From Gnetum montanum (Eukaryota; Streptophyta; Gnetopsida; Gnetales; Gnetaceae): 64,000 nucleotides of DNA. Shown piece after piece: positions 21,095 through 32,713 of this stretch (the stretch's first letter is position 1; each line of letters starts with the position of its first letter). The position numbers were made by a program, and so were the translations under genes. The DNA lies in contig MNCI01004329.1 in NCBI GenBank assembly GCA_015680685.1, positions 137,996-201,995 of the forward strand. The letters run 5' to 3'. The notes under the pieces are model-generated. The model searched no databases. It worked only from the letters and a program-made list of their open reading frames with translations, and was not told the origin of the DNA.

Positions 21095-23880
21095 ATGACA
21101 CCCAAACAAAAACGTCCTCAAGAAGGAGAACCCTCACAACCATGAGAGAAATGACCCACAACTGGAAGGGGCCAACAAGAACAAGACCAAGAACCACCAA
21201 ATGTGACCCATGCAATAGGACCTCTTTGAGAGGATCCTGAAGTGGAATCTATTTGATAGATTCCAAAGGAAGGAGTGCCAATTGAACAATCACAAAGAGG
21301 AGAAGTACTTGGACCTGCACCAAGGCTTGAGGTCACTTTGACTCAAGCTTGCCTAAACATCATTTAGTCTCAAGACAGTCAAAGATCTAGTCTTTAAGAG
21401 ATCAACTTTGGGCCATTTTTGAAGAAAGCTCCAAAGGATGTCAAGACACAACTACAAACCTCTCCCATGTGGCCAGCCATAACATCCAATGGGGAATGGT
21501 ACATGGAAGAGATCTATCTCTTTTGAAGTAATCAAAGGCTAGGGTCCATTGTCAAGATCAAGGACATTCAAGTATCCTACTCAGCAAAATCCATTACATA
21601 GGCACTTGGGTTGCCTGACATAGGATCACAGATGGCTGAATTATCTACAAAAGGTGATCCTACAACCAAGAGGGAGTGGACCTAGTAATGCTACGAGGTT
21701 GACAATAAGAAGTATGGTGTGCTCACACTGGTAGAGCAAATTTTTTCAAGATTGTGGCCTATCACCCTAATCCAATGGTGAGGCCAAGTAAGGTAACTAC
21801 TTTCTCTACCCAAGCATGCACTATTCTAAGCGGGAAGTTCCTTGTTAATCTTCCATAATTGATATACTTGGATATTAAGAAACATTTCAAAGAAAATGAA
21901 CATGGAAGAAAGACCTTACCCTTTTTTTGTCTCATTAGAAAACTTTGTAAAAGGATAGGCATTATTCTCTACTCTAACGGCACTCTCAGGTATGTTCCCT
22001 TGGCCTCATAGTCAGAAATCATAAAGGATATAATGCCAACAACAACCCAAGAAGAGGAGCTACCACCATGACCACCCACTTAGGAAACAACATTAAAGGC
22101 TCACGCAATCATTAAGCATCCACGCAAAATCTAAGAACATCTCTTAAGTGGAAAAGAGCAACAAATAGGAACAAGTGGGATGGATCCATCTGTGTATCGG
22201 CCAATAATGAGTCACCTTAATGAGGTGACCCGAACAGTTAGCCAAATGGAGAGATGTGATCCCATTTTCTCTACCCAAAGAACACATCTACCTTCAAGGT
22301 TATATCCCAACACTTGATAAGTGACAATGTCATTAGCAACACATCATCTATTCCCAAAAATCTCTAGGAATGTTACCACTTTCTCGATGAGGTTGGAGGA
22401 AGGTGAAGAGGCAACTATCTTGGTGATGCAACACCAAGGGCAAGAGATAGCAATAGAAGTGGTAGCTAACTATGTAATTAAAGCATTGAATGCACCTACA
22501 GTGTCTATACTAGATGTATCTACACTCCAAGATGTGCAGACATCCACAAGCATGGTCAACAGGAAGCTAGATGTAGCTCAACATGAGAAATTGTTGGAAC
22601 GACTAGTAAGAACTAGGCAACTAACTTCAAACATCTTTGATATTCTAGAGAACATCACCATAACCCAGTCAGAGCTACTAAATGTAAGAGGTAGGTGTAT
22701 TATTTTGGAGGGACAACTAGAAATGGCCCAAGAGTAAAATCAATGCTTCACCATAGAGGTTGCTAAAATTCATGCCCAACTTGTAGAACAAGCAATCCTT
22801 ATCCTAGTAGTGATAAGAGATGAAGCTAACAAACATCTTCAAGAAAAATTTCAGAAGGTTGAGGAGGAGGCAATGATGGCCATCTTTAAATAATCTATAG
22901 TAGAAGCTTAAATGCACTCAATCAAAAAGAACTTAAATCAGATGTACTAGGAGAATGAAGCATTGATTGCACAAAATTATCACCTATGAAATATTGATAC
23001 TCCAAGAGATCAGATGCAAGAATTCATTCATCAACAATAGGAGCAACTTGCCAAGGTAAACACTGAATTGAGATAATTGACCATGGAGAACTGCAATCTA
23101 TCAATGGAGGAGGTACACACCTTGCATCAAAAGTCTACCATCGAGATCACTTCTTGGAAGAATGAAGCACTCAAATTTGGGAAAGTGAAAAATCACTACA
23201 GACACTAGGTCAATTTACAAAAAGAAGTGAATGAAAAAAAAATCCAAATGGCAAAGGTGAAAATGATTGAAGCCCTCTAGTAACTCCAACAAGAAAGAGA
23301 GATGTGGCAATTCATCTTTGATGGGATTGACACCTACAACAAAGCGAAGATCTACTTGAAGGAGTTGCAAATCGAGGAGATGACAAAGTTCATGGGGTCG
23401 GCCAATCTCTATTATGTAAACTTGATAATGAAAACTACTAGATGATTGTGATTAGAGTTAGAAAAACAAGTTGCTAGCTCATATCTGCTATACGAGGCTG
23501 AGTTCAAACACCATAAGGACACCAAGCAAAAGCTTAATACTGCTAATGTTGAACTTGAAGTTCTTAGAGGATGATTCAGAGATCAACAATCTATCACTAA
23601 GAACCTAGCCAGATCGATAAATGACTGCCAGGAGCTAAAGAATATAGTGAGAGCATTTAACATTGAACACAAATAGATTTATACCTAGTTTTTCAATGCC
23701 AAGGAGTTGTTTCCATTAATCTCATGTTCTTGGGATGTGTCTGTTCCAACCCACATTGGGAAAGCTAAATGGATAGTGCATGATCCTAGGAGCAAGGAGG
23801 AGAAAATGAAAGCACTATTGGATGCTTTCCACCTCTCACCTGAAGTCACAATAGCAGTAGGACAACCACAACCACCTTAA
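21095..23880 (+). pseudogene. Long 3' ORF of A (Athila-type extra ORF, coiled-coil)
   Basis: About 930 codons, broken, from ATG 21095 (MTPKQKRPQEGEPSQP). The homologue in B starts MALKRGAQGEP. The N-terminal third has SYSAKSIT, ALGLPDIGSQMAELSTKGDP and LTLVEQIF, reminiscent of the plant transposon-protein domain found with Athila elements. The middle (22321-22737, open for 138 codons) has NVTTFSMRLEEGEEATILVM. The rest is Glu/Lys/Gln-rich and probably coiled-coil. The C-terminus has SCSWDVSVPTHIGKA and KEEKMKALLDAFHLSPE, both conserved in B. No signal peptide or membrane segment is visible, so an envelope role is not supported. Confidence 0.6.
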
Positions 23881-24178
23881 CCATTGCCAGTGTGTGAAGC
23901 CAGTGAAGGTTCCTCAAAACCTCAGGAACCACCACTGCCTAGGACCTTTTGATCTTCTCCAACAAGCTTCACACCATCAAGAAACATGTTGTCCAATTTT
24001 GAAGAGTTGAATCATGGTGTTCAATTTTGTGTCATGAACACCTTCATGTTTTGTAATGTGTCGATCCGTACACTCCATTTTTTGTCAAGTCAATCAATTT
24101 TTTTTATGTGAATAAAAGTTAGTCAATAATCCCATACCTTCTCAATTTTGTAATAGAACTTGAGGATGAGTTTTCATT

Positions 24179-24192
24179 CAGTTTTGGGGGTA
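24179..24192 (+). other. PPT of A
   Basis: AGTTTTGGGGGTA directly precedes the LTR start TGATGAG. Element B has the matching CGTGGGGGTA. The upstream segment CAATAATCCCATACCTT is also shared, showing common 3' non-coding structure. Confidence 0.75.
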
Positions 24193-25135
24193 TGATGAGT
24201 CATATTAAGTTGGTTGCATCAATGAGACCTAGTTGACACATCCTACCATGTGTCAATGAGGCCCCGTCGATGCATCTTACCATACATCAATGGGGCCCCA
24301 TCGACGCAATGTTGGTTTTGTTGATTTTGGACTATAAATACATGCTTACAGCCACATTTATGGCACAAATGGATTGTATTTGCAACGAAGCTCTTGCATT
24401 TTTTCCATTTGAAAGTTAGAATTTTTCCTCCAAGTGCCCATAGTAGGAGTCATTGAGTGTATGGATCTTTATTCAAGCATTGTTGTACCTAGGCATGGTA
24501 GTGTGTGTAGCAATAAAGATGAGCTTTCTGATAAACCTTGTAGCACTTTGGATAGATTAGCTATTTTATTTATGGATTTACTATTTCCAATTATTTATTA
24601 AATTCTTTCCATTAGTTATTAAATATTTCCTAGTTATTATGTTAATGAGGCAATTAAGTAAGATAGATTACATACATAAGTACGACTACTTTGAGTGTAA
24701 CACATATTCACTTGGTAATCCCAACAGTGTTATCACTTGGTATGCCTAGTAGTGTAGCGCTTCGTCACCTAGCAATGGATACATGGGTTCAAGATGTGTA
24801 CAAAAAGTGGGAATGGATACTTATGTTAGGATTACTTAAATGATTAGTTAATTAGTTAATTTAGGTTAGTTAATCAAATTCCTTTTTTATCTACAATTCA
24901 AGCACCCAACTATAAAACATAAAAAATGATAAAAATTGAATGCCTTAAGTACACTTAATCATACCAACAAATGTCACAACTGTAATTGGGAAGACAACAA
25001 TTGACCTTAAGGCTAGATTCACCTCCAAAAGGGCTAGTGCATCAGAAATGACAAAGTTCATAGAATTCGACCGAATCATGGGTGAACGATTTATGATTTG
25101 TATGGTTGGGCATAGGGGTACCTCGCCGCTCATCA
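24193..25135 (+). repeat. 3' LTR of A
   Basis: 943 bp, TGATGAG...CTCATCA, aligned end to end with the 5' LTR. The TATA box TATAAATA is at 24333-24340. It is followed by the TSD ATCTT at 25136-25140, identical to 12283-12287. Confidence 0.92.
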
Positions 25136-25140
25136 ATCTT

Positions 25141-26268
25141 GCACAAATATTTTACTATGGCTATTTCTTTTTAAAATTATCTCTTAATACTTAAAATTAA
25201 TATTGATTGACCTATTTTAGAGGTAGATCTAGGCACTACTGATTTCATTTTAATTTTATAGGTTAATGTTAGTTTGATTATTGTAAAAAGAAAGCTACAT
25301 GTGCATTTTCTTCTTTTAATTAGCTTTCTTTTGGGGGGGATTCAAGTGTTAGCTCTTGCTCCCTATGAATGGATATTACAAGCATCGTTGTTGACAAGTA
25401 ATTAGCCACCAAGCCTTTGCACATTTCCACCATGATTCTTCATGATGTCTTTTGCTAAGAAACTAGCATACAACAATGTAGTGGAGCTCATCTAAGGTAA
25501 GTATCATAGCAATTCCAATGGCTTTACTATTAAGGGATTTGTGGATGAAAGGAATTTGCAACTATAGATTCCTTGCAAACACATGATTGTTGATGACCAT
25601 GGATGACATGAATTCGAGAGCATTAATTCTCAAACAAGCCCAATGCTCCATGGAATGATCCCCATGGCCTATTCTATTAAACTTAATGAAATCAATGCTC
25701 TAATGCACATAGCAATTAGAACCCTAACACCAAATTTGTTGCACATATGAGCCACGTTTAGGCCATCCAGGCCATGGATGCCAATATTACTTCTTAAGTA
25801 TGTGAGGGTTTAATCCTAGAAGTCAACAAATCTGAGATGATGGCACTATTGGAATCCATTTGTTAAGGTTCTAAAGCTTGAATCAGCACCAAGTGCCATG
25901 TCATGGCCACTAATTTTTTGCTTGAACATCCCATGGCAACAACACATGATGAATTTAATATTTTAATGGTTACATCATTTTGGAAATTTTAGAAAGTGAT
26001 TAATAAACTTTATAAGCTTTTTAATTTTCCAATTAAAATATAAGCTGCCTTACTTAGATATATTCCTCACATAAAATAGATATTCTCCTCCATGTTGCTT
26101 TGAAATTTTAATTAAAATATCACCTTTAAAATCTTTGCCTTGTCTAAGGTATTTGACAAGCTAGCTTTACAAAAATTTTATAAAACTAATGTAGAATAAC
26201 TTTATCAACATTTAAAAGCCTATCAAGAACCATCACTACTCCATAAAAATGGTAAAAATGTGCCAACA
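25141..26268 (-). repeat. Outer (5') part of the 5' LTR of T
   Basis: About 25830-26268 is similar to 1-444 and ends at the same TGCCAACA terminus. On the minus strand this is the LTR start TGTTGGCA. The preceding 25141-25830 corresponds to LTR sequence outside the window on the left, so its membership is inferred from continuity with element A's target site. No coding content was seen. Confidence 0.6.
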
Positions 26269-29200
26269 ATAAGATTCAACTTGCTGATGTTGTTGAAGCT
26301 CTTATCTAAGAAAGCATTAGAAACAAAAATATTTTAGTAGATCTTAACAATGTTGTTAATAAGGTTTTAAATGTGTTAAATCAAAAGTGATATCATGTCT
26401 CACAGATTTATAAAACAAATTTTTTGAAATAGATGTGAAGGTTGCTACCCCACAAGACAAGAGTGGTTAAAGTAAAATAAAGGGTGAGAGGAACTTTCCA
26501 TGATTAAATTCTTTATCCTTGTGATCCATCTTTTGGCCATAACTTCAACAAGTGATGGAATCTGATCCTTGAATCTTGGCATCATGGAGTGCCTCATCTA
26601 AATCATAACAATATTTCTCATGCCATCCTACTTCCTACCATGAAATGTAATACCTCATCAATATTGGCCATATCCATCATAACCCTCTATACCACTACAA
26701 GAAGGAATTTTAAATAAGTCATAGTGGGAACATGTATCGTTCCTTAATGCAAGGTACTATCCTTATTTTCCATCATCATACATGATTGGGTAGTATCATA
26801 ATAATCATGTTTCTTCCGTGGAATGAAATATCACCTCATAGATGAAAGAATTTTTGTAAGAGAAAGAAGAACATAATGATTAGTTAGGATTTATGCTCAT
26901 CCTCTTCTTCTTCTTCTTCTTCAAAGAAACAAGACCAAGGAATATATATTTCTAAAGTTTAAGAAAATAAAATTTTCACTTCTTCCTTAGTTAAAGGAAA
27001 AGGTAAAGCATCCACTAGTGAAAGAAAGAAAACTTCATATTTAAAATTCATCTACAAGTTCAACACCTATAATGCTAAAAATTATCTCAATCACCTCCCT
27101 AGCCACTTGGTGATGTTGATCAAAAAGAAGGTTGTCAAGTGTTAGCCTTCAACTTATTCATGGGAGAAGAATCCTCCATGTAATGGCTTTGGTGGTAAAG
27201 TATGGTTTTTTTATTTGGTATGATTTTTTTTGGTAACAATATATCATTCTCTAATTTTCTTATTCTTTTGATTTGCTATGATTTTATTTTCATATTTTTG
27301 ACAATATAGATCTATCAATTTTTATTTTTTATTTCTTTAGTATGATTTTTGAGGATGTCTATTTTTTATATTAATAATTAATTAATTTTAATTATCATAT
27401 TATTTTAAGTTTGTTTTATGTAAACATAGAAAATCAATTAATCTACTTTATGAATGCTCAACTAATAAACCAATGAAGGATCTGTGAGTTACAAACATGA
27501 TGATGATATGAACATGTTTAATGGGTTCAAAGTAGAGCCTTAATCAATGGAATGTCCACTTAACAAAGTTCATCCATCCACTCTTCCTCTATCTATTACT
27601 TGTTAATCAAGCTTAAAGCTAGGACTTGCATCACAAGTTGAAGCTACTACTACTGGAGCTGTGGGCATGTGGTGGATCCTCATATTAGGATATGAGCTTT
27701 AAAATCCTAGAAGAGTGACTAGTGATTGATAAGAAAATGTTTTATCATTAAGAATCCTTATGATCACTACTATGGGTTTGATTAGTATAATTGGACCATG
27801 GTGCATGTGCATATCATACCTAACCAACTTGGTCAAAAGAGGTTCATGATGTTATGGACCTATTCCTATGATGCAGTGAGGGATGAATTCTCATGATCAT
27901 GCAAGTTAAAAGCTTCAAGTGGTGATATAGCACTTTAATCATTTGTATAGTTCTCATGCACCATTCAATAAATTATCTTCTTAAGAAAAAAATGAATAAA
28001 AATAAAAACATTTAAAAAATAAAAAATGAAATGAAGTCAAGAAAAAAATAAAGAAGAAGAGGCAATGGGAAGAGTGTTATGATTTTAATCTTTTTTGTTC
28101 ATGAAAATTTGTATTTCTACCATCCCTGACTAATCTTATAATTACTCAAGCAAGATCATGATGAAAGGTTGAACTAATGCTCATGCAAAGCATGTGTGAT
28201 GTTAGTTGGTCATGCCTATGCCATGTTAAAATTATTGTCTAGATCACTTGACTTTCAAATATAATGATACAAGGTAATCTCTTACCTAATTCATACCCAT
28301 GACCAGGAAGGCCTAGAAGTCTCTCTTTAAGTAAACTTTGGTATTGTCAATTGTTTCTTCCACATAATTCCTAAATCCTTTTATCCCTAGGGATAAAGAT
28401 CATAATCCTTAACCTAAACCATGATCATATCTAAACCATAAGAATCCAATTACTTATTCATATTATTGTAATTAATATTAGGATTAGTGTGTAACTAAAG
28501 GGATTGATGAAAGGTTTCGAGTAAAGAAAAATTTGGGAAACCTATTGTGCATACATGCATGGATGGAAAAAAACCAAAATAGAATATTGACTTCTAAATG
28601 ATCTGTGGCACGTTACCTTGGTTCAGTTTCACCAATGATTAGACTACAAAAAAATCAAGGCTAGGTTGCACTAATAGTGGTAGGAATGTCCTTGCACATG
28701 AAAAGTGGAATTGGAGATCTATCCCCACTATGTGAATAAGTAGTGGAGAAGGGATGTAGTAAAGGATATCTTATGAGATGTAGGATGTGCTCATGTGCTT
28801 TCATGAACTAATTGAATGATTGGATAGGGATCTAGTGATGTTGTACTCTCACCTTCTCCTTCTTGTCCATAGTTCATTCTCTATCTCTTCCATTTCATTC
28901 TTTTCCATTATTTTGTATGGTAAGAAGTTGATTAAAGTAGAGGATAAGACTTGACCATCCAAGGAGATAGACTCACATTTGATGTTGATGTATCACTAAT
29001 TGTTGGGAATCCATGGAAGTTCCATCAATAGGTCTCACAAGGGTAAGAAAGGAAGATGCCTACTATGGGGAGGATCCACTTATGAATCCTTAATGGTTTG
29101 ACATTGTAAGCAAGTGATCTCAAGCTTATCTCCTAGAGATGATAATGCTTACATGGCATAATGCACTTGATTGATCCTCCAGTTGTGTGGTTTCAACTCT

Positions 29201-30500
29201 ATGATTTTCAAGGTTTAATAATGATAATCCCTATCCATTTTAACTTACTTGTGTCTATTTGTTTAATCTTAGGGTATCCTATTCATCTCTCATTTCTCTA
29301 ACCCCTTTTTCCTAGTTCTTGAGTCTTGGGAATGAGTAGATTCAATATTATGATTCAAATCCCATGAGTTTGGATTCATCTAAGGCAAGGTTTTAATGTT
29401 TCTATCTTCTTGCTCTCTTTATGACTTGTCTAGTTTAATCTTTGGTGTTTCAATTGAGTTTTTAGCATAAGTAGGATTTATTATGATTTTATTAAGTAGT
29501 TGTTCTTCTTATTCTTCCCATTAGTATTATTCATGTGGTTCAAGCTACGTGTCTTGTAACTTAGTCATGGGGGAGAGGCACTAATTCAATTATATACTTC
29601 ATAATTTTGGTGGTTATTTAACTTATTTTCACCTTATTTCTACTTACCCATACATGCCCTTAACAAATAAGCCTAAATGTATTGTCTAATCTACAATTCA
29701 TTCATAAAATCATATTATAAGCCTACAAGCTCTTTCCTTTTAATAAATGCTCATATGATTTAAAAGCTAATTAGGATGTAATCATTTATATTTTTTAGCT
29801 TAAATTTATTATCTTAAATCCAATGTGGCAAGAGGACCATCTTGTAGAACCAAATTAGCTAAAACTAAAATTTGGCTATAGGAATCAATTCTACAAAGCT
29901 TAAACCAATTGGTTCATCAAAAAATAAATATACTTAACTAATTAGCAATTTCATAACTTCATTGAATAAGAACATTTTCATGGTTGTGAATTGATTCCAA
30001 AACCTTAGCTTAATTAAATAAACTCTTTTATTAATTCTTATGTATTTTTCCAAATAGTTTCTATTACAAGCTTCATTCTTCTTCTAGGGCTTCCTATGTC
30101 ATGCATTTGTGTTCTCATGAAACTAATTTGCAAGCTCTAATTCAATGCATATTTGCAATTTTTCATGGTGAGCACCTTCAAAAGATTATCCTATTTTCTT
30201 GGGAAGCAAAATTTATTTATTATTTTCTCTTAGAAAATTTCTTATTCGCAAGAGAAAATTGTATGAAAATCTTACCAAATAGCTTTAGCACTTCAATTGA
30301 TTATTGTTCCATGTAATGATAGAATTGTGACAATAGTTTGTAAGGATGAAAACCTACAAATGCATCCTCAAAATAATAGGCTTTTTCTTTAAACTCTCTT
30401 CATTGATATCATGTACTAAATTTTTTTTAATATTAATAATCACTTTTTTGGGGCCCAACACCCCCCAAAGAAAGATATTCAAGATTTGGATATTAATAAC
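26269..30500. other. Unassigned non-coding stretch
   Basis: About 4.2 kb with frequent stops in all frames and no protein motif I can name. It contains a (TCT)n microsatellite at 26902-26922 and an A-rich run at about 27985-28050. A short frame at 30101-30316 has no support. The sequence texture (AT-rich, A-rich leader-like segment) suggests old non-coding retroelement sequence, but I found no LTR pair, PBS or PPT in it. Confidence 0.4.
26902..26922. repeat. (TCT)n microsatellite
   Basis: Seven uninterrupted TCT/CTT units. No associated gene or element end was identified. Confidence 0.8.
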
Positions 30501-30504
30501 CATC

Positions 30505-30700
30505 ATTTGAAATGATGGTAAGGTACTCATTTTTCAAGTCAAACAGCCTAGGTTTGAGCCTGGGTGTAGCCACTTATATAATGATTATAATGGAACTTTC
30601 TTATAAAAGAATTCATATAATCATCTCCAATCCATCTTTAGGGGGTGGGATGGATTGTTATATCTCAAAATAATTTGACTATAGGTACCCTTAAAATACA
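30505..30700 (+). repeat. tRNA-derived SINE-like repeat, copy 1
   Basis: The head, GATGGTAAGGTACTCATTTT with CCTAGGTTTGAGCCTGGG about 40 bp later, resembles the A and B boxes of a tRNA promoter. The tail includes AATTTGACTATAGGTACCC. The same tail recurs in other copies at 30842, 31180, 31640 and 41148. Limits are approximate. Confidence 0.5.
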
Positions 30701-30734
30701 TTAGAAGAATTATAGAGGAATATAATGATGTCTC

Positions 30735-30900
30735 AATTGTAAGTTGAATTGGCAACCTCTTTTCAAATAAGAAAATAAACTAACTAGTTTAGCCACCTAT
30801 AATAGACTAAAGAATTAATATAATAAATTCAATGTTATTATAATAAAGTTGCAATTTGATTATATGTACCCTAGGACATATGGTAAATATGATACATTCA
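30735..30900. repeat. SINE-like repeat, copy 2 (tRNA-like head inverted, tail on plus strand)
   Basis: The reverse complement of 30735-30805 reads GGTGGCTAAACTAGTTAG... with GGTTGCCAATTCAACTT, like degenerate A and B boxes. The plus-strand tail GCAATTTGATTATATGTACC and GGTAAATATGATA follows. Two repeats may have been inserted into one another. Limits are approximate. Confidence 0.4.
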
Positions 30901-31089
30901 TATAACTTAAATAGAACATAATAAAATTCAAACTAAAATTTTATTATGATCATAAACCTTCTAGATCTATTAGACAGTAGAAATATACATTCTATGAGCT
31001 TCAATGCAAGAATCAAAACTATGAGGTATGTCAAATTAATATGAGCAATGCATCTATAATAAGTTGTAGTTAGTATAAATAAGGATGAG

Positions 31090-31240
31090 TGTTATGAGAT
31101 ATTATCCTAGTGGTAAACATCTTAATTGGGTAACTCGAAGTTATGGGTTTGATTCTACTGGACAATATTCAATTATAAAGTTCCAGTTTGATTGTATGTC
31201 TTAGGGGTAAATATTATGTTTTTTAACAAATGAACATTAG
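31090..31240 (+). repeat. tRNA-derived SINE-like repeat, copy 3
   Basis: The head has TATCCTAGTGGTAAACATC (A box) and TATGGGTTTGATTCTAC (B box) about 40 bp apart. The tail is CCAGTTTGATTGTATGTCTT followed by GGGGTAAATATTATG. It is very like copy 5 at 31551 in both head and tail. Confidence 0.6.
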
Positions 31241-31319
31241 GAATGGCAGCATAGTTTCAATTTAACTATATTTGTTGGAGGTAAATATTTTTTTTCTTTT
31301 CTTTGTTTTAGCAAATGAA

Positions 31320-31465
31320 CATTGGGGCTAGAAGCCCCTATATAAGAATGTCCCACCACAAGGCTACCTTGCTATTATCACATTCATGAGTAGAGGCAAG
31401 ATATGAACCCACAATCTTCCAACTAAGAGATGAGTATCTTGACCACTACACTACACCCATGGGCA
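31320..31465 (-). repeat. tRNA-derived SINE-like repeat, minus strand, interrupting another tail
   Basis: On the minus strand it reads GGGTGTAGTGTAGTGGTCAA then GATTGTGGGTTCATATCTTG, a convincing A/B box pair. It splits a plus-strand SINE tail: GGAGGTAAATATTTT lies on the left side and GTGGGTAAATATTATTAAAA on the right. This gives a relative order of insertion. Limits are approximate. Confidence 0.5.
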
Positions 31466-31550
31466 TAGTGGGTAAATATTATTAAAAAATGTTTCAAGTT
31501 CCAACAATTATCCCCTCCTCTCTTCAAAAGAAATTGATTAGTATTAATAA

Positions 31551-31697
31551 TAAGGTGTTAGCCTAGTGGTATAAATGTTGATTTGGTAACTCCAAGTTAT
31601 GGGTTCACTTGCGATAGAAAATTCTAAGCCATGAAATTTTAATTTGACTATATATCTTTGGGGAGAATTATTTTTTTTAAAAAAAGTCAAGTTCCAT
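31551..31697 (+). repeat. tRNA-derived SINE-like repeat, copy 5, cut by element B
   Basis: The head is GTTAGCCTAGTGGTATAAA and TATGGGTTCACTTGCG. The tail is TTTGACTATATATCTTTGG and ends GTCAAGTTCCAT at the B insertion site. After B the sequence resumes TCCACCAACATAC. A sister tail at 31490 reads CAAGTTCCAACAA, so the pre-insertion tail was probably CAAGTTCCACCAACA. Confidence 0.6.
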
Positions 31698-32588
31698 CAA
31701 TGAGTCATAAATTTTTCAGGCCCTAATATCAAATACTCGATATCAGAGCCCCGATGTTGGGTACACAATGTTGAAGCTAGGAAGCGATGTCGAATATCCA
31801 ATGTCATCTCCTCTGTGCTAGCCTATAAATATAGCACTTGGGTGCACGGTTGGGACATAAGAGATCAAAATAGTTGAAGATATTTTTAGTTCTTATGTTT
31901 TGATAGTTTTTCTTAGAGTTTTGCTATTCCCAGTGCATGCCTGCAGTGTAATGTTTGTAATCGTATGGCACCTTTGTTCAAGTGTGATGTACTTGAACAC
32001 ATTACATGACTGGCAATAAAGATTGAGATTATTCCCATTATTACAACATCCACTTAGATTATTATTTCTTTTAATAGTTAACTATTTACTATTTCCTTTA
32101 GTTAACATTTTCATTTATTGCTATTTATTATTCTTGTTATTAAGTGAAATGTATACACCTTAATCACAAGCATTTTAGTGTAAGTACTTGGTAATCCAAT
32201 AGTGTATTGTTTGGCACATCCAGTGACATATACTTGGCAATCCCAGAAGTTGTCTCATGAAGTTCAAGATGTATATAGATGATTAAGAGTAGATACTCAT
32301 CACACATAAGCTAGTTTATATTTCACTCTCCATTATTTAGTAGCTTAATTAATTCATCTCTTTGTCATCATTAGGAGTAGCATAAGATTAGACAACATCA
32401 TATGTCCCACTTTGGACTAAATCATACATGAAAAAACTACCACTAGTCAAAGTGGGAAGATAGTGAACTGCAATATGAGCATGATGATCTAGATACCACA
32501 ACTAGTCCCATCCATGGAATTTGACCAAATCATGGGTGAACGCTTGTGATTTGTATGGTTGGACATAGGGGTGCCTCGCTGCTTATCA
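31698..32588 (+). repeat. 5' LTR of B
   Basis: 891 bp. It aligns end to end with 40156-41046. The TATA box TATAAATA is at 31824-31831. It ends CTTATCA (CTCATCA with one change). The U5 part, with GGTTGGACATAGGGGTGCC near the end, is shared with A, which shows common ancestry of the A and B LTRs. Confidence 0.9.
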
Positions 32589-32589
32589 T

Positions 32590-32607
32590 TGGCACCATTG
32601 CTAGGGA
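32590..32607 (+). other. PBS of B (tRNA-Asp type)
   Basis: TGGCACCATTGCTAGGGA matches TGGCGCCGTTGCCGGGGA with four transitions. It sits one base after the LTR end, as in A. Confidence 0.85.
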
Positions 32608-32713
32608 TGGTGCTAGTTATCCAGATTAGTTATATCATACATGATCTCTATAATGGTATTAACAATATATCTTTCAAAAAATATTAAATCACACACACCA
32701 TAAACCAACAACA

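Larger units (their letters stand above)
12288..25135 (+). mobile_element. Element A: complete Athila-like Ty3/gypsy element
   Basis: Two LTRs (950 and 943 bp) begin TGATGAG and end CTCATCA. They are flanked by a perfect 5-bp TSD, ATCTT at 12283-12287 and 25136-25140. The internal order is tRNA-Asp-type PBS, gag, protease, RT, RNase H, integrase, then a long sense 3' ORF and a PPT. The RT and RNase H motifs (MPFGLCNAPKTFQ, LMILQEFNLIMIDQKGTKNV) are of the non-chromovirus Athila-like type. The internal region is about 10.95 kb. All frames are broken, so A is inactive. It sits inside the inferred 5' LTR of T. Confidence 0.9.
1..26268 (-). mobile_element. Element T: Tat-lineage Ty3/gypsy retrotransposon, minus strand, with nested insertions
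   Basis: On the minus strand the order is 5' LTR, PBS, gag, protease, archaeal-type RNase H, RT, RNase H, integrase, an extra ORF, PPT and a partial 3' LTR. The same LTR end (TGCCAACA on the plus strand) occurs at 444, beside a PPT, and at 26268. The LTR end facing the PBS begins TGTTGG at 7225. I infer that 7225-26268 is one 5' LTR split by a Tekay fragment (about 8320-12086) and by element A (12288-25135). The internal region is about 6.8 kb. The 3' LTR continues left of the window, so no TSD can be tested. Reading frames are broken throughout. The Tat assignment rests on the RT and RNase H motif style and on the second RNase H. The assignment of 7225-8320 to the LTR is inference. Confidence 0.72.

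Noticed and set aside
26688-26705. CACTACAAGAAGGA, like the end of a CACTA DNA transposon
   Set aside because: No inverted partner TTCTTGTAGTG, no 3-bp target duplication and no transposase motif were found nearby.
30101-30316. 71-codon frame in the unassigned stretch
   Set aside because: Hydrophobic, AT-driven composition, no motif, no promoter or neighbour support.
31320-31465. Possible functional tRNA gene
   Set aside because: The A and B boxes are present, but the stems do not pair into a cloverleaf by eye. A SINE-like repeat explains it better.
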